From: Urophycis tenuis
Lineage: Eukaryota; Chordata; Actinopteri; Gadiformes; Phycidae
Assembly (NCBI GenBank): GCA_036785325.1
Contig: JAXIVH010000001.1
Span: forward strand, 21,845,455 to 21,909,454
Direction: 5' to 3'
Length of the DNA: 64,000 nt
Positions 34,018-47,966 of the stretch are shown here, piece by piece (within the stretch, counting starts at the first letter, position 1; the number at the start of each line of letters is the position of its first letter). The translations under genes and the position numbers were made by a program. The notes under the pieces are model-generated. The model made no database searches. It was given only the letters and a program-made list of their open reading frames with translations, and was not told the DNA's origin.

Positions 34018-36086
34018 TCCAATGCATTGGTATATTTACTTATTTGAATAAAGACGAGTCACAGCTGGAGTGAGACTTTTCTTTTCCATTTCTATTTTAG
34101 TATAAACGTGCTATCGAAATATTAGGACACGTCATCAGTAGTGGACCCTGGGATCATAGGGTGTTTCTGGCCATTGTCACTATACACCCTCACCCAAGGG
34201 AGGCCCCCCCGAGAGTGATCAATTCTCAAGGTGTGTCGTTTCCGAAATGGAATTGGTATTGGGTTTAAGCTTTTTTAGGAGTGATCATTTGTTGAGGTAA
34301 CGTCGAGGTAAGTAAAGGTAAGTAAAACACTTTTTAGGATACATTGTTTTGGTTATGGAGAGGAGGGGGCACATACTTACCCCCTGACCAGCACAAACCA
34401 GTTGTTAACACCGCTAGGTAGCCCTGGTTTGGCCAATCAGGGCCGGAGCTTGGTTCTTGTCCTCTGTTGGGTCCAGATGAACTAGCAGAAAACTGGGGTC
34501 ACGAAGGACCGAGGCCAGCCGTGACAAAGCACTGCCTCCACGGTCCCCCAATGCAGCTATCCTCAGCGATGGGTGTCCAGACCTAGGAAAGACCAAGACC
34601 AGCCCCGACCAGCGGTGCCTTCCCAGTCGGTCCCAGGGTAGGAAAGGCCAAGGCCAGCCGCGACTAAGCACTGCCTCCCTGGCCCCTCCAGGACCCCATG
34701 CCGAACAGCCTGTTAATAACAATTCCTGTGCCCCATACACCGCGCGACTACAGAGATTGTGTAGGGAGTTGACCTTAGAGAAGACTCAATGGCTTACTTT
34801 CCTCACCCAAAACAACAATTTCTTGGGGTAGTCTATTCTCGCCGTAGGTACTTCGGTAATGGGTTTTTTTGTGAAAAGTTTTCCGGATGAAATGCATGCT
34901 GGGTAATTGTCTTCTTCCTCCAATATGTCAAGTGTAGGTTAAGGTTAGGGTAGATTTAGGGGTAGAGTTAGCAGTTAACCTTAACGTTAGGTTTGAAGTA
35001 AATGGGAGGGGTTGCGGTTAGGGTTAAGGTTAGGGCTGAGGTTAGGGTTAGGTATAAGGTTACGGTTTAGGGTTAAGGTTAGGGTTAAGGTTAGGGTTAC
35101 GGTTAGGGCTAAGGTTAGGGCTAAGGTTAGAGTAAGGGTTAGGGTTAGCGTTACGGTTAGGGTAAGGTTAGGGTTAGGGTTAGAGGTTAGGGGTTAGGGG
35201 TTAGGGTTAAGATGAGGGCTGAGGTTAGGGTTAAGGTTAGGGCTGAGGTTAGGGTTAGGTTTAAGGTTAGGGATAAGGTTAGGGTTGGGGTTACGGCTGA
35301 GATTGGGGTTAAGGTTAGGGTTGAGGTTAGGGTTAGTGTTATGGATAAGGTTAGGTTAAGTGTTAGGGCCAAGGTTAGGGTTAAGGTTATGGTTAAGATT
35401 AGGGTTAGGGCTAGAATTAGGGATAGGGCTAAGGTTAGGGTTAGGGTTATGGCTGAGGTTAGGGTTAAGGTTAGGTTTGAGGTTAGTGTTAAGGTTAGGG
35501 CCAAGGTTAGGGTTAGGGTTAAGGTTAGGGTTAGGGCTAAGGTTAGGGTTAGGGTTATGGCTGAGGCTAGGGTTAGGGCTAAAGTTAGGGCAAAGGTTAG
35601 GGTTAGCGTTAGAGTTAGGGTAGGGTTAGTGTTGGAGGTTAGGGTAGGCTTAGGGTTAGAGTTAGAGTAGGGGTTAGGGTTAGAGTTAGAGTAGGGGTTA
35701 GGGTTAGTGTTAAGGCTAAGGTTAGGGGTTGAGGTTAGTGTTAAGATTAGGGCCAAGGTAAGGGTTAGTGTTAGGGTTGAGTTAGGGTTAGGGCTAAGGT
35801 TAGGCCTATGGTTAGGGTTGGGTTCGTTAGAGTTATCTCGATGACCCCCCCCCCACCTCATCCAACGACTCGGTAGTTGAATAGGGGATCAAAGGCAGTT
35901 GCACTCGCCAATATCTAGTCATCCGCAGCTCTCTTTTCCCATATTACCAAGAATGAAGTAAAACGAAATGGTTATCTGTCTTGTTGTGATATAACCGCTG
36001 ATTTGGAGATATAGACTTGTTTTTCCTTTTCCCAAAGGTTTTCTTTGTTCCAAGATGGAGGTCAATCTAGTTTGATTGAAGGTACT
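34018..36086 (+). repeat. Satellite unit U14 (S type)
   Basis: Array about 34935-35823. It carries AGGGATAGGGC (35420), shared with U16, and an extended C run in the linker at about 35845. Confidence 0.93.
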
Positions 36087-39001
36087 TCCAATGCATTGGT
36101 ATATTTACTTATTTGAATAAAGACGAGTCACAGCTGGAGTGAGACTTTTCTTTTCCATTTCTATTTTAGTATAAACGTGCTATCGAAATATTAGGACACG
36201 TCATCAGTAGTGGACCCTGGGATCATAGGGTGTTTCTGGCCATTGTCACTATACACCCTCACCCAAGGGAGGCCCCCCCCGAGAGTGATCAATTCTCAAG
36301 GTGTGTCGTTTCCGAAATGGAATTGGTATTGGGTTTAAGCTTTTTTAGGAGTGATCATTTGTTGAGGTAACGTCGAGGTAAGTAAAGGTAAGTAAAACAC
36401 TTTTTAGGATACATTGTTTTGGTTATGGAGAGGAGGGGGCACATACTTACCCCCTGACCAGCACAAACCAGTTGTTAACACCGCTAGGTAGCCCTGGTTT
36501 GGCCAATCAGGGCCGGAGCTTGGTTCTTGTCCTCTGTTGGGTCCAGATGAACTAGCAGAAAACTGGGGTCACGAAGGACCGAGGCCAGCCGTGACAAAGC
36601 ACTGCCTCCACGGTCCCCCAATGCAGCTATCCTCAGCGATGGGTGTCCAGACCTAGGAAAGACCAAGACCAGCCCCGACCAGCGGTGCCTTCCCAGTCGG
36701 TCCCAGGGTAGGAAAGGCCAAGGCCAGCCGCGACTAAGCACTGCCTCCCTGGCCCCTCCAGGACCCCATGCCGAACAGCCTGTTGATAACAATTCCTGTG
36801 CCCCATACACCGCGCGACTACAGAGATTGTGTAGGAAGTTGACCTTAGAGAAGACTCAATGGCTTACTTTCCTCACCCAAAACAACAATTTCTTGGGGTA
36901 GTCTATTCTCGCCGTAGGTACTTCGGTAATGGGTTTTTTTTGTGAAAAGTTTTCCGGATGAAATGCATGCTGGGTAATTGTCTTCTTCCTCCAATATGTC
37001 AAGTGTAGGTTAAGGTTAGGGTAGATTTAGGGGTAGAGTTAGCAGTTAACCTTAACGTTAGGTTTGAAGTAAATTGGAGGGGTTGCGGTTAGGGTTAAGG
37101 TTAGGGCTGAGGTTAGGGTTAGGTATAAGGTTACAGTTAAGGGTTAAGGTTAGGGCTGAGGTTAGGGTTACGGTTAGGGCTAAGGTTAGGGCTAAGGTTA
37201 GAGTAAGGGTTAGGGTTAGCGTTACGGTTAGGGTAAGGTTAGGGTTAGGGTTAGAGGTTAGGGGTTAGGGGTTAGGGTTAAGATGAGGGCTGAGGTTAGG
37301 GTTAAGGTTAGGGCTGAGGTTAGGGTTAGGTTTAAGGTTAGGGTTAGGGTTAGGGTTAGGGTTAGGGTTAGGGTTAGCGTTACGGTTAGGGTAAGGTTAG
37401 GGGTTAGGGGTTAGGGTTAAGATGAGGGCTGAGGTTAGGGTTAAGGTTAGGGCTGAGGTTAGGGTTAGGTTTAAGGTTAGGGATAAGGTTAGGGTTGGGG
37501 TTACGGCTGAGATTGGGGTTAAGGTTAGGGTTGAGGTTAGGGTTAGTGTTATGGATAAGGTTAGGTTAAGTGTTAGGGCCAAGGTTAGGGTTAAGGTTAT
37601 GGTTAAGATTAGGGTTAGGGCTAGAATTAGGGTTAGGGCTAAGGTTAGGGTTAGGGTTATGGCTGAGGTTAGGGTTAAGGTTAGGTTTGAGGTTAGTGTT
37701 AAGGTTAGGGCCAAGGTTAGGGTTAGGGTTAAGGTTAGGGTTAGGGCTAAGGTTAGGGTTAGGGTTATGGCTGAGGCTAGGGTTAGGGCTAAAGTTAGGG
37801 CAAAGGTTAGAGTTAGGGTTAGCGTTAGAGTTAGGGTAGGGTTAGTGTTGGAGGTTAGGGTAGGCTTAGGGTTAGAGTTAGAGTAGGGGTTAGGGTTAGA
37901 GTTAGAGTAGGGGTTAGGGTTAGTGTTAAGGCTAAGGTTAGGGGTTGAGGTTAGTGTTAAGATTAGGGCCAAGGTAAGGGTTAGTGTTAGGGTTGAGTTA
38001 GGGTTAGGGCTAAGGTTAGGCCTATGGTTAGGGTTGGGGTTGAGGTTATCCCTAGGGTTAGAGTTAGAGCTAGAGATTGAGGAAGGTAGAGTCAAGGTGA
38101 GACAGTCTGTACGGACTGAACTCACCCCCGCCGGATCGGGCTAGTACACTCTATCTCCCCCAACTCCCTCATTTCCATGAGGGAAGACAGGGGAGAAGAG
38201 ATGGGAGGAGTATATATATTTAATATATTTTTTTTAGTAAATAAATACATCGAGAGACTCACCGCTGGAGTGGGTTTTAATCTTTGTATTCAAGGTTGTT
38301 CCTCCTCTTTTGATTCCTCGCTGGTGGTGCGTCGTCTCCACCTAGTGGTCGTTTTGTGAAGAAGAGTTATAGAAATAGAAATAGAAATACTCTATTGTTC
38401 CCAGGTTGGGAAATTGCATTAATAGGTAAGTAATAATAATAATAATAGGTAATTGCAATAGTTGGTAAGGTAATCTATATTTAATTTATTTATTTATATT
38501 TGTATATTTATTTAGTCTATTTATTTATTCATTTTTGTTTATTTATTTATTTAGATAAAGAGGATCACAGCTGGAGTGAGTTTTTAGTCTTTGTGTTAAA
38601 GGCTGGTTGCCTTCTTTTGATTCTTCAGTGGTGGTCCATCGCCTCCATCTAGTGGTCGTTTTGTGAATAACAGTTGGTAAGGTAATATAAATGGGTTGTG
38701 TAGAGAGCCCGTTCTTTCGATGGCCCTGGCTCGGTTAGGTTCGTTAGAGTTATCTCGATGACCCCCCCCACCTCATCCAACGACTCGGTAGTTGAATAGG
38801 GGATCAAAGGCAGTTGCACTCGCCAATATCTAGTCATCCGCAGCTCTCTTTTCCCATATTACCAAGAATGAAGTAAAACGAAATGGTTATCTGTCTTGTT
38901 GTGATATAACCGCTGATTTGGAGATATAGACTTGTTTTTCCTTTTCCCAAAGGTTTTCTTTGTTCCAAGATGGAGGTCAATCTAGTTTGATTGAAGGTAC
39001 T
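36087..39001 (+). repeat. Satellite unit U15 (L type, with extra array segment)
   Basis: Array about 37006-38048, about 135 bp longer than in other L units. The segment starting GGGTTAAGATGAGGGC is present twice, at 37275 and 37417, and the two copies are separated by a perfect telomeric run at 37338-37377. Confidence 0.93.
37338..37377 (+). repeat. Longest perfect telomeric run, (TTAGGG)6 plus TTAG
   Basis: Six uninterrupted TTAGGG units followed by TTAG before the first variant. Elsewhere in the window perfect runs reach three or four units (for example near 42569). It lies exactly inside the segment that is extra in U15. Confidence 0.9.
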
Positions 39002-41074
39002 TCCAATGCATTGGTATATTTACTTATTTGAATAAAGACGAGTCACAGCTGGAGTGAGACTTTTCTTTTCCATTTCTATTTTCGCGTAAACGTGCTATCG
39101 AAATATTAGGACACGTCATCAGTAGTGGACCCTGGGATCATAGGGTGTTTCTGGCCATTGTCACTATACACCCTCACCCAAGGGAGGCCCCCCCGAGAGT
39201 GATCAATTCTCAAGGTGTGTCGTTTCCGAAATGGAATTGGTATTGGGTTTAAGCTTTTTTAGGAGTGATCATTTGTTGAGGTAACGTCGAGGTAAGTAAA
39301 GGTAAGTAAAACACTTTTTAGGATACATTGTTTTGGTTATGGAGAGGAGGGGGCACATACTTACCCCCTGACCAGCACAAACCAGTTGTTAACACCGCTA
39401 GGTAGCCCTGGTTTGGCCAATCAGGGCCGGAGCTTGGTTCTTGTCCTCTGTTGGGTCCAGATGAACTAGCAGAAAACTGGGGTCACGAAGGACCGAGGCC
39501 AGCCGTGACAAAGCACTGCCTCCACGGTCCCCCAATGCAGCTATCCTCAGCGATGGGTGTCCAGACCTAGGAAAGACCAAGACCAGCCCCGACCAGCGGT
39601 GCCTTCCCAGTCGGTCCCAGGGTAGGAAAGGCCAGGGCCAGCCGCGACTAAGCACTGCCTCCCTGGCCCCTCCAGGACCCCATGCCGAACAGCCTGTTAA
39701 TAACAATTCCTGTGCCCCATACACCGCACGACTACAGAGATTGTGTAGGGAGTTGACCTTAGAGAAGACTCAATGGCTTACTTTCCTCACCCAAAACAAC
39801 AATTTCTTGGGGTAGTCTATTCTCGCCGTAGGTACTTCGGTAATGGGTTTTTTTGTGAAAAGTTTTCCGGATGAAATGCATGCTGGGTAATTGTCTTCTT
39901 CCTCCAATATGTCAAGTGTAGGTTAAGGTTAGGGTAGATTTAGGGGTAGAGTTAGCAGTTAACCTTAACGTTAGGTTTGAAGTAAATGGGAGGGGTTGCG
40001 GTTAGGGTTAAGGTTAGGGCTGAGGTTAGGGTTAGGTATAAGGTTACGGTTTAGGGTTAAGGTTAGGGTTAAGGTTAGGGTTACGGTTAGGGCTAAGGTT
40101 AGGGCTAAGGTTAGAGTAAGGGTTAGGGTTAGCGTTACGGTTAGGGTAAGGTTAGGGTTAGGGTTAGAGGTTAGGGGTTAGGGGTTAGGGTTAAGATGAG
40201 GGCTGAGGTTAGGGTTAAGGTTAGGGCTGAGGTTAGGGTTAGGTTTAAGGTTAGGGATAAGGTTAGGGTTGGGGTTACGGCTGAGATTGGGGTTAAGGTT
40301 AGGGTTGAGGTTAGGGTTAGTGTTATGGATAAGGTTAGGTTAAGTGTTAGGGCCAAGGTTAGGGTTAAGGTTATGGTTAAGATTAGGGTTAGGGCTAGAG
40401 TTAGGGATAGGGCTAAGGTTAGGGTTAGGGTTATGGCTGAGGTTAGGGTTAAGGTTAGGTTTGAGGTTAGTGTTAAGGTTAGGGCCAAGGTTAGGGTTAG
40501 GGTTAAGGTTAGGGTTAGGGCTAAGGTTAGGGTTAGGGTTATGGCTGAGGCTAGGGTTAGGGCTAAAGTTAGGGCAAAGGTTAGAGTTAGGGTTAGCGTT
40601 AGAGTTAGGGTAGGGTTAGTGTTGGAGGTTAGGGTAGGCTTAGGGTTAGAGTTAGAGTAGGGGTTAGGGTTAGAGTTAGAGTAGGGGTTAGGGTTAGTGT
40701 TAAGGCTAAGGTTAGGGGTTGAGGTTAGTGTTAAGATTAGGGCCAAGGTAAGGGTTAGTGTTAGGGTTGAGTTAGGGTTAGGGCTAAGGTTAGGCCTATG
40801 GTTAGGGTTGGGTTCGTTAGAGTTATCTCGATGACCCCCCCCACCTCATCCAACGACTCGGTAGTTGAATAGGGGATCAAAGGCAGTTGCACTCGCCAAT
40901 ATCTAGTCATCCGCAGCTCTCTTTTCCCATATTACCAAGAATGAAGTAAAACGAAATGGTTATCTGTCTTGTTGTGATATAACCGCTGATTTGGAGATAT
41001 AGACTTGTTTTTCCTTTTCCCAAAGGTTTTCTTTGTTCCAAGATGAAGGTCAATCTAGTTTGATTGAAGGTACT
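39002..41074 (+). repeat. Satellite unit U16 (S type)
   Basis: Array about 39919-40813. Private substitutions are TTTTCGCGTAAACG near 39081 and GCCAGGGCCAGCC near 39633. It shares the GGGATAGGGC array variant with U14. Confidence 0.93.
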
Positions 41075-43851
41075 TCCAATGCATTGGTATATTTACTTAT
41101 TTGAATAAAGACGAGTCACAGCTGGAGTGAGACTTTTCTTTTCCATTTCTATTTTAGTATAAACGTGCTATCGAAATATTAGGACACGTCATCAGTAGTG
41201 GACCCTGGGATCATAGGGTGTTTCTGGCCATTGTCACTATACACCCTCACCCAAGGGAGGCCCCCCCGAGAGTGATCAATTCTCAAGGTGTGTCGTTTCC
41301 GAAATGGAATTGGTATTGGGTTTAAGCTTTTTTAGGAGTGATCATTTGTTGAGGTAACGTCGAGGTAAGTAAAGGTAAGTAAAACACTTTGTAGGATACA
41401 TTGTTTTGGTTATGGAGAGGAGGGGGCACATACTTACCCCCTGACCAGCACAAACCAGTTGTTAACACCGCTAGGTAGCCCTGGTTTGGCCAATCAGGGC
41501 CGGAGCTTGGTTCTTGTCCTCTGTTGGGTCCAGATGAACTAGCAGAAAACTGGGGTCACGAAGGACCGAGGCCAGCCGTGACAAAGCACTGCCTCCACGG
41601 TCCCCCAATGCAGCTATCCTCAGCGATGGGTGTCCAGACCTAGGAAAGACCAAGACCAGCCCCGACCAGCGGTGCCTTCCCAGTCGGTCCCAGGGTAGGA
41701 AAGGCCAAGGCCAGCCGCGACTAAGCACTGCCTCCCTGGCCCCTCCAGGACCCCATGCCGAACAGCCTGTTGATAACAATTCCTGTGGCCCATACACCGC
41801 GCGACTACAGAGATTGTGTAGGAAGTTGACCTTAGAGAAGACTCAATGGCTTACTTTCCTCACCCAAAACAACAATTTCTTGGGGTAGTCTATTCTCGCC
41901 GTAGGTACTTCGGTAATGGGTTTTTTTGTGAAAAGTTTTCCGGATGAAATGCATGCTGGGTAATTGTCTTCTTCCTCCAATATGTCAAGTGTAGGTTAAG
42001 GTTAGGGTAGATTTAGGGGTAGAGTTAGCAGTTAACCTTAACGTTAGGTTTGAAGTAAATGGGAGGGGTTGCGGTTAGGGTTAAGGTTAGGGCTGAGGTT
42101 AGGGTTAGGTATAAGGTTACGGTTAAGGGTTAAGGTTAGGGTTAAGGTTAGGGTTACGGTTAGGGCTAAGGTTAGGGCTAAGGTTAGAGTAAGGGTTAGG
42201 GTTAGCGTTACGGTTAGGGTAAGGTTAGGGTTAGGGTTAGAGGTTAGGGGTTAGGGGTTAGGGTTAAGATGAGGGCTGAGGTTAGGGTTAAGGTTAGGGC
42301 TGAGGTTAGGGTTAGGTTTAAGGTTAGGGATAAGGTTAGGGTTGGCGTTACGGCTGAGATTGGGGTTAAGGTTAGGGTTGAGGTTAGGGTTAGTGTTATG
42401 GATAAGGTTAGGTTAAGTGTTAGGGCCAAGGTTAGGGTTAAGGTTATGGTTAAGATTAGGGTTAGGGCTAGAATTAGGGTTAGGGCTAAGGTTAGGGTTA
42501 GGGTTATGGCTGAGGTTAGGGTTAAGGTTAGGTTTGAGGTTAGGGTTAGTGTTAAGGTTAGGGCCAAGGTTAGGGTTAGGGTTAGGGTTAGGGCTAAGGT
42601 TAGGGTTAGGGTTATGGTTGAGGCTAGGGTTAGGGCTCAAGTTAGGGCAAAGGTTAGAGTTAGGGTTAGCGTTAGAGTTAGGGTAGGGTTAGTGTTGGAG
42701 GTTAGGGTAGGGGTTAGGGTTAGAGTTAGAGTAGGGGTTAGGGTTAGAGTTAGAGTAGGGGTTAGGGTTAGTGTTAAGGCTAAGGTTAGGGGTTGAGGTT
42801 AGTGTTAAGATTAGGGCCAAGGTAAGGGTTAGTGTTAGGGTTGAGTTAGGGTTAGGGCTAAGGTTAGGCCTATGGTTAGGGTTGGGGTTGAGGTTATCCC
42901 TAGGGTTAGAGTTAGAGCTAGAGATTGAGGAAGGTAGAGTCAAGGTGAGACAGTCTGTACGGACTGAACTCACCCCCGCCGGATCGGGCTAGTACACTCT
43001 ATCTCCCCCAACTCCCTCATTTCCATGAGGGAAGACAGGGGAGAAGAGATGGGAGGAGTATATATATTTAATATATTTTTTTTAGTAAATAAATACATCG
43101 AGAGACTCACAGCTGGAGTGGGTTTTAATCTTTGTATTCAAGGTTGTTCCTCCTCTTTTGATTCCTCGCTGGTGGTGCGTCGTCTCCACCTAGTGGTCGT
43201 TTTGTGAAGAAGAGTTATAGAAATAGAAATAGAAATACTCTATTGTTCCCAGGTTGGGAAATTGCATTAATAGGTAAGTAATAATAATAATAATAGGTAA
43301 TTGCAATAGTTGGTAAGGTAATCTATATTGAATTTATTTATTTATATTTGTATATTTATTTAGTCTATTTATTTATTCATTTTTGTTTATTTATTTATTT
43401 AGATAAAGAGGATCACAGCTGGAGTGAGTTTTTAGTCTTTGTGTTAAAGGCTGGTTGCCTTCTTTTGATTCTTCAGTGGTGGTCCATCGCCTCCATCTAG
43501 TGGTCGTTTTGTGAATAACAGTTGGTAAGGTAATATAAATGGGTTGTGTAGAGAGCCCGTTCTTTCGATGGCCCTGGCTCGGTTAGGTTCGTAAGAGTTA
43601 TCTCGATGACCCCCCCCCCACCTCATCCAACGACTCGGTAGTTGAATAGGGGATCAAAGGCAGTTGCACTCGCCAATATCTAGTCATCCGCAGCTCTCTT
43701 TTCCCATATTACCAAGAATGAAGTAAAACGAAATGGTTATCTGTCTTGTTGTGATATAACCGCTGATTTGGAGATATAGACTTGTTTTTCCTTTTCCCAA
43801 AGGTTTTCTTTGTTCCAAGATGAAGGTCAATCTAGTTTGATTGAAGGTACT
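41075..43851 (+). repeat. Satellite unit U17 (L type)
   Basis: Array about 41992-42896. The array contains a run of four TTAGGG near 42569 and an additional copy of the GTTAGAGTTAGAGTAGGGG unit near 42715. The linker has an extended C run and a GTAAGAG variant at 43591. Confidence 0.93.
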
Positions 43852-45911
43852 TCCAATGCATTGGTATATTTACTTATTTGAATAAAGACGAGTCACAGCT
43901 GGAGTGAGACTTTTCTTTTCCATTTCTATTTTAGTATAAACGTGCTATCGAAATATTAGGACACGTCATCAGTAGTGGACCCTGGGATCATAGGGTGTTT
44001 CTGGCCATTGTCACTATACACCCTCACCCAAGGGAGGCCCCCCCGAGAGTGATCAATTCTCAAGGTGTGTCGTTTCCGAAATGGAATTGGTATTGGGTTT
44101 AAGCTTTTTTAGGAGTGATCATTTGTTGAGGTAACGTCGAGGTAAGTAAAGGTAAGTAAAACACTTTTTAGGATACATTGTTTTGGTTATGGAGAGGAGG
44201 GGGCACATACTTACCCCCTGACCAGCACAAACCAGTTGTTAACACCGCTAGGTAGCCCTGGTTTGGCCAATCAGGGCCGGAGCTTGGTTCTTGTCCTCTG
44301 TTGGGTCCAGATGAACTAGCAGAAAACTGGGGTCACGAAGGACCGAGGCCAGCCGTGACAAAGCACTGCCTCCACGGTCCCCCAATGCAGCTATCCTCAG
44401 CGATGGGTGTCCAGACCTAGGAAAGACCAAGACCAGCCCCGACCAGCGGTGCCTTCCCAGTCGGTCCCAGGGTAGGAAAGGCCAAGGCCAGCCGCGACTA
44501 AGCACTGCTTCCCTGGCCCCTCCAGGACCCCATGCCGAACAGCCTGTTAATAACAATTCCTGTGCCCCATACACCGCGCGACTACAGAGATTGTGTAGGA
44601 AGTTGACCTTAGAGAAGACTCAATGGCTTACTTTCCTCACCCAAAACAACAATTTCTTGGGGTAGTCTATTCTCGCCGTAGGTACTTCGGTAATGGGTTT
44701 TTTTGTGAAAAGTTTTCCGGATGAAATGCATGCTGGGTAATTGTCTTCTTCCTCCAATATGTCAAGTGTAGGTTAAGGTTAGGGTAGATTTAGGGGTAGA
44801 GTTAGCAGTTAACCTTAACGTTAGGTTTGAAGTAAATGGGAGGGGTTGCGGTTAGGGTTAAGGTTAGGGCTGAGGTTAGGGTTAGGTATAAGGTTACGGT
44901 TTAGGGTTAAGGTTAGGGTTAAGGTTAGGGTTACGGTTAGGGCTAAGGTTAGGGCTAAGGTTAGAGTAAGGGTTAAGGTTAGCGTTACGGTTAGGGTAAG
45001 GTTAGGGTTAGGGTTAGAGGTTAGGGGTTAGGGTTAAGATGAGGGCTGAGGTTAGGGTTAAGGTTAGGGCTGAGGTTAGGGTTAGGTTTAAGGTTAGGGA
45101 TAAGGTTAGGGTTGGGGTTACGGCTGAGATTGGGGTTAAGGTTAGGGTTGAGGTTAGGGTTAGTGTTATGGATAAGGTTAGGTTAAGTGTTAGGGCCAAG
45201 GTTAGGGTTAAGGTTATGGTTAAGATTAGGGTTAGGGCTAGAATTAGGGTTAGGGCTAAGGTTAGGGTTAGGGTTATGGCTGAGGTTAGGGTTAAGGTTA
45301 GGTTTGAGGTTAGTGTTAAGGTTAGGGCCAAGGTTAGGGTTAGGGTTAAGGTTAGGGTTAGGGCTAAGGTTAGGGTTAGGGTTATGGCTGAGGCTAGGGT
45401 TAGGGCTAAAGTTAGGGCAAAGGTTAGAGTTAGGGTTAGCGTTAGAGTTAGGGTAGGGTTAGTGTTGGAGGTTAGGGTAGGCTTAGAGTTAGAGTAGGGG
45501 TTAGGGTTAGAGTTAGAGTAGGGGTTAGGGTTAGTGTTAAGGCTAAGGTTAGGGGTTGAGGTTAGTGTTAAGATTAGGGCCAAGGTAAGGGTTAGTGTTA
45601 GGGTTGAGTTAGGGTTAGGGCTAAGGTTAGGCCTATGGTTAGGGTTGGGTTCGTTAGAGTTATCTCGATGACCCCCCCCACCTCATCCAACGACTCGGTA
45701 GTTGAATAGGGGATCAAAGGCAGTTGCACTCGCCAATATCTAGTCATCCGCAGCTCTCTTTTCCCATATTACCAAGAATGAAGTAAAACGAAATGGTTAT
45801 CTGTCTTGTTGTGATATAACCGCTGATTTGGAGATATAGACTTGTTTTTCCTTTTCCCAAAGGTTTTCTTTGTTCCAAGATGGAGGTCAATCTAGTTTGA
45901 TTGAAGGTACT
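43852..45911 (+). repeat. Satellite unit U18 (S type)
   Basis: Array about 44769-45650, lacking one GGGGTTA step, as does the second array copy of U1. Shares AAGCACTGCTTCCC in block A with the partial unit U22, four units downstream. Confidence 0.93.
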
Positions 45912-47759
45912 TCCAATGCATTGGTATATTTACTTATTTGAATAAAGACGAGTCACAGCTTGAGTGAGACTTTTCTTTTCCATTTCTATTTTAGTATAAA
46001 CGTGCTATCGAAATATTAGGACACGTCATCAGTAGTGGACCCTGGGATCATAGGGTGTTTCTGGCCATTGTCACTATACACCCTCACCCAAGGGAGGCCC
46101 CCCCGAGAGTGATCAATTCTCAAGGTGTGTCGTTTCCGAAATGGAATTGGTATTGGGTTTAAACTTTTTTAGGAGTGATCATTTGTTGAGGTAACGTCGA
46201 GGTAAGTAAAGGTAAGTAAAACACTTTTTAGGATACATTGTTTTGGTTATGGAGAGGAGGGGGCACATACTTACCCCCTGACCAGCACAAACCAGTTGTT
46301 AACACCGCTAGGTAGCCCTGGTTTGGCCAATCAGGGCCGGAGCTTGGTTCTTGTCCTCTGTTGGGTCCAGATGAACTAGCAGAAAACTGGGGTCACGAAG
46401 GACCGAGGCCAGCCGTGACAAAGCACTGCCTCCACGGTCCCCCAATGCAGCTATCCTCAGCGATGGGTGTCCAGACCTAGGAAAGACCAAGACCAGCCCC
46501 GACCAGCGGTGCCTTCCCAGTCGGTCCCAGGGTAGGAAAGGCCAAGGCCAGCCGCGACTAAGCACTGCCTCCCTGGCCCCTCCAGGACCCCATGCCGAAC
46601 AGCCTGTTAATAACAATTCCTGTGCCCCATACACCGCGCGACTACAGCGATTGTGTAGGGAGTTGACCTTAGAGAAGACTCAATGGCTTACTTTCCTCAC
46701 CCAAAACAACAATTTCTTGGGGTAGTCTATTCTCGCCGTAGGTACTTCGGTAATGGGTTTTTTTGTGAAAAGTTTTCCGGATGAAATGCATGCTGGGTAA
46801 TTGTCTTCTTCCTCCAATATGTCAAGTGTAGGTTAAGGTTAGGGGTAGAGTTAGCAGTTAACCTTAACGTTAGGTTTGAAGTAAATGGGAGGGGTTGCGG
46901 TTAGGGTTAAGGTTAGGGCTGAGGTTAGGGTTAGGTATAAGGTTACGGTTTAGGGTTAAGGTTAGGGTTAAGGTTAGGGTTACGGTTAGGGCTAAGGTTA
47001 GGGTTAGGGTTAGAGGTTAGGGGTTAGGGGTTAGGGTTAAGATGAGGGCTGAGGTTAGGGTTAAGGTTAGGGCTGAGGTTAGGGTTAGGTTTAAGGTTAG
47101 GGATAAGGTTAGGGTTGGGGTTACGGCTGAGATTGGGGTTAAGGTTAGGGTTGAGGTTAGGGTTAGTGTTATGGATAAGGTTAGGTTAAGTGTTAGGGCC
47201 AAGGTTAGGGTTAAGGTTATGGTTAAGATTAGGGTTAGGGCTAGAATTAGGGTTAGGGCTAAGGTTAGGGTTAGGGTTATGGCTGAGGTTAGGGTTAAGG
47301 TTAGGTTTGAGGTTAGTGTTAAGGTTAGGGCCAAGGTTAGGGTTAGGGTTAAGGTTAGGATTAGGGCTAAGGTTAGGGTTAGGGTTATGGCTGAGGCTAA
47401 GGTTAGGGCTAAAGTTAGGGCAAAGATTATAGTTAGGGTTAGCGTTAGAGTTAGGGTAGGGTTAGTGTTGGAGGTTAGGGTAGGCTTAGAGTTAGAGTAG
47501 GGGTTAGGGTTAGAGTTAGAGTAGGGGTTAGGGTTAGTGTTAAAGAGCGGCTTGCAGGTTAGAGACTCCAGTGGATCAATATGTAGGGAAATAATTTAGG
47601 CAATAGATTTTCACAATAATATACTCATATATACATTACATTGACTTCTGGAGTCATTTTTGTGAATTAATTTTACTTCCGCAACTAAAAAAGCCAAACC
47701 GGACGTGACGTAGAAAAAGGGAGTCCGGTCTAGTAGTCCGGTCAGACTGTACACAAGAA

Positions 47760-47966
47760 ATGGATGGATCTCAAGCCAGTTTTGACACTGAAGAGGTTGT
47801 AAATGTTTATTCACAGGCATATGATGGACCACAGCCTTATAATTATGAGCCTGCTAGGCGTCCAAGAGACCAGGAACAGACCAGGGTTAGAAGGAATAAC
47901 GGTCAGAGGAGAGAATTTGAGTTATGCTGTGAGGAGAATCGGTGGAGAACTGGGCAGGTGTTGTGA
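47760..47966 (+). pseudogene. First exon region of P2RX7-C-like transposon gene (decayed)
   Basis: ATG in a good context (AAGAAATGG). The product starts MDGSQASFDTEEV and continues with YDGPQPYNYEPARRPRD, which resembles the start of teleost P2RX7-C-terminus-like repeat proteins. In that family a zinc-binding section with paired Cys (W-C-x-C-G-x-C ... CC) should follow. Here the frame stops after RWRTGQVL at 47966, and the similar stretch RWLTMSATFT...CKVCCR continues in another frame (47942-48151) without the first Cys cluster. I read this as a frameshifted or decayed exon. The downstream exon is at 48401. The function of this protein in transposition is not established. Confidence 0.45.
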
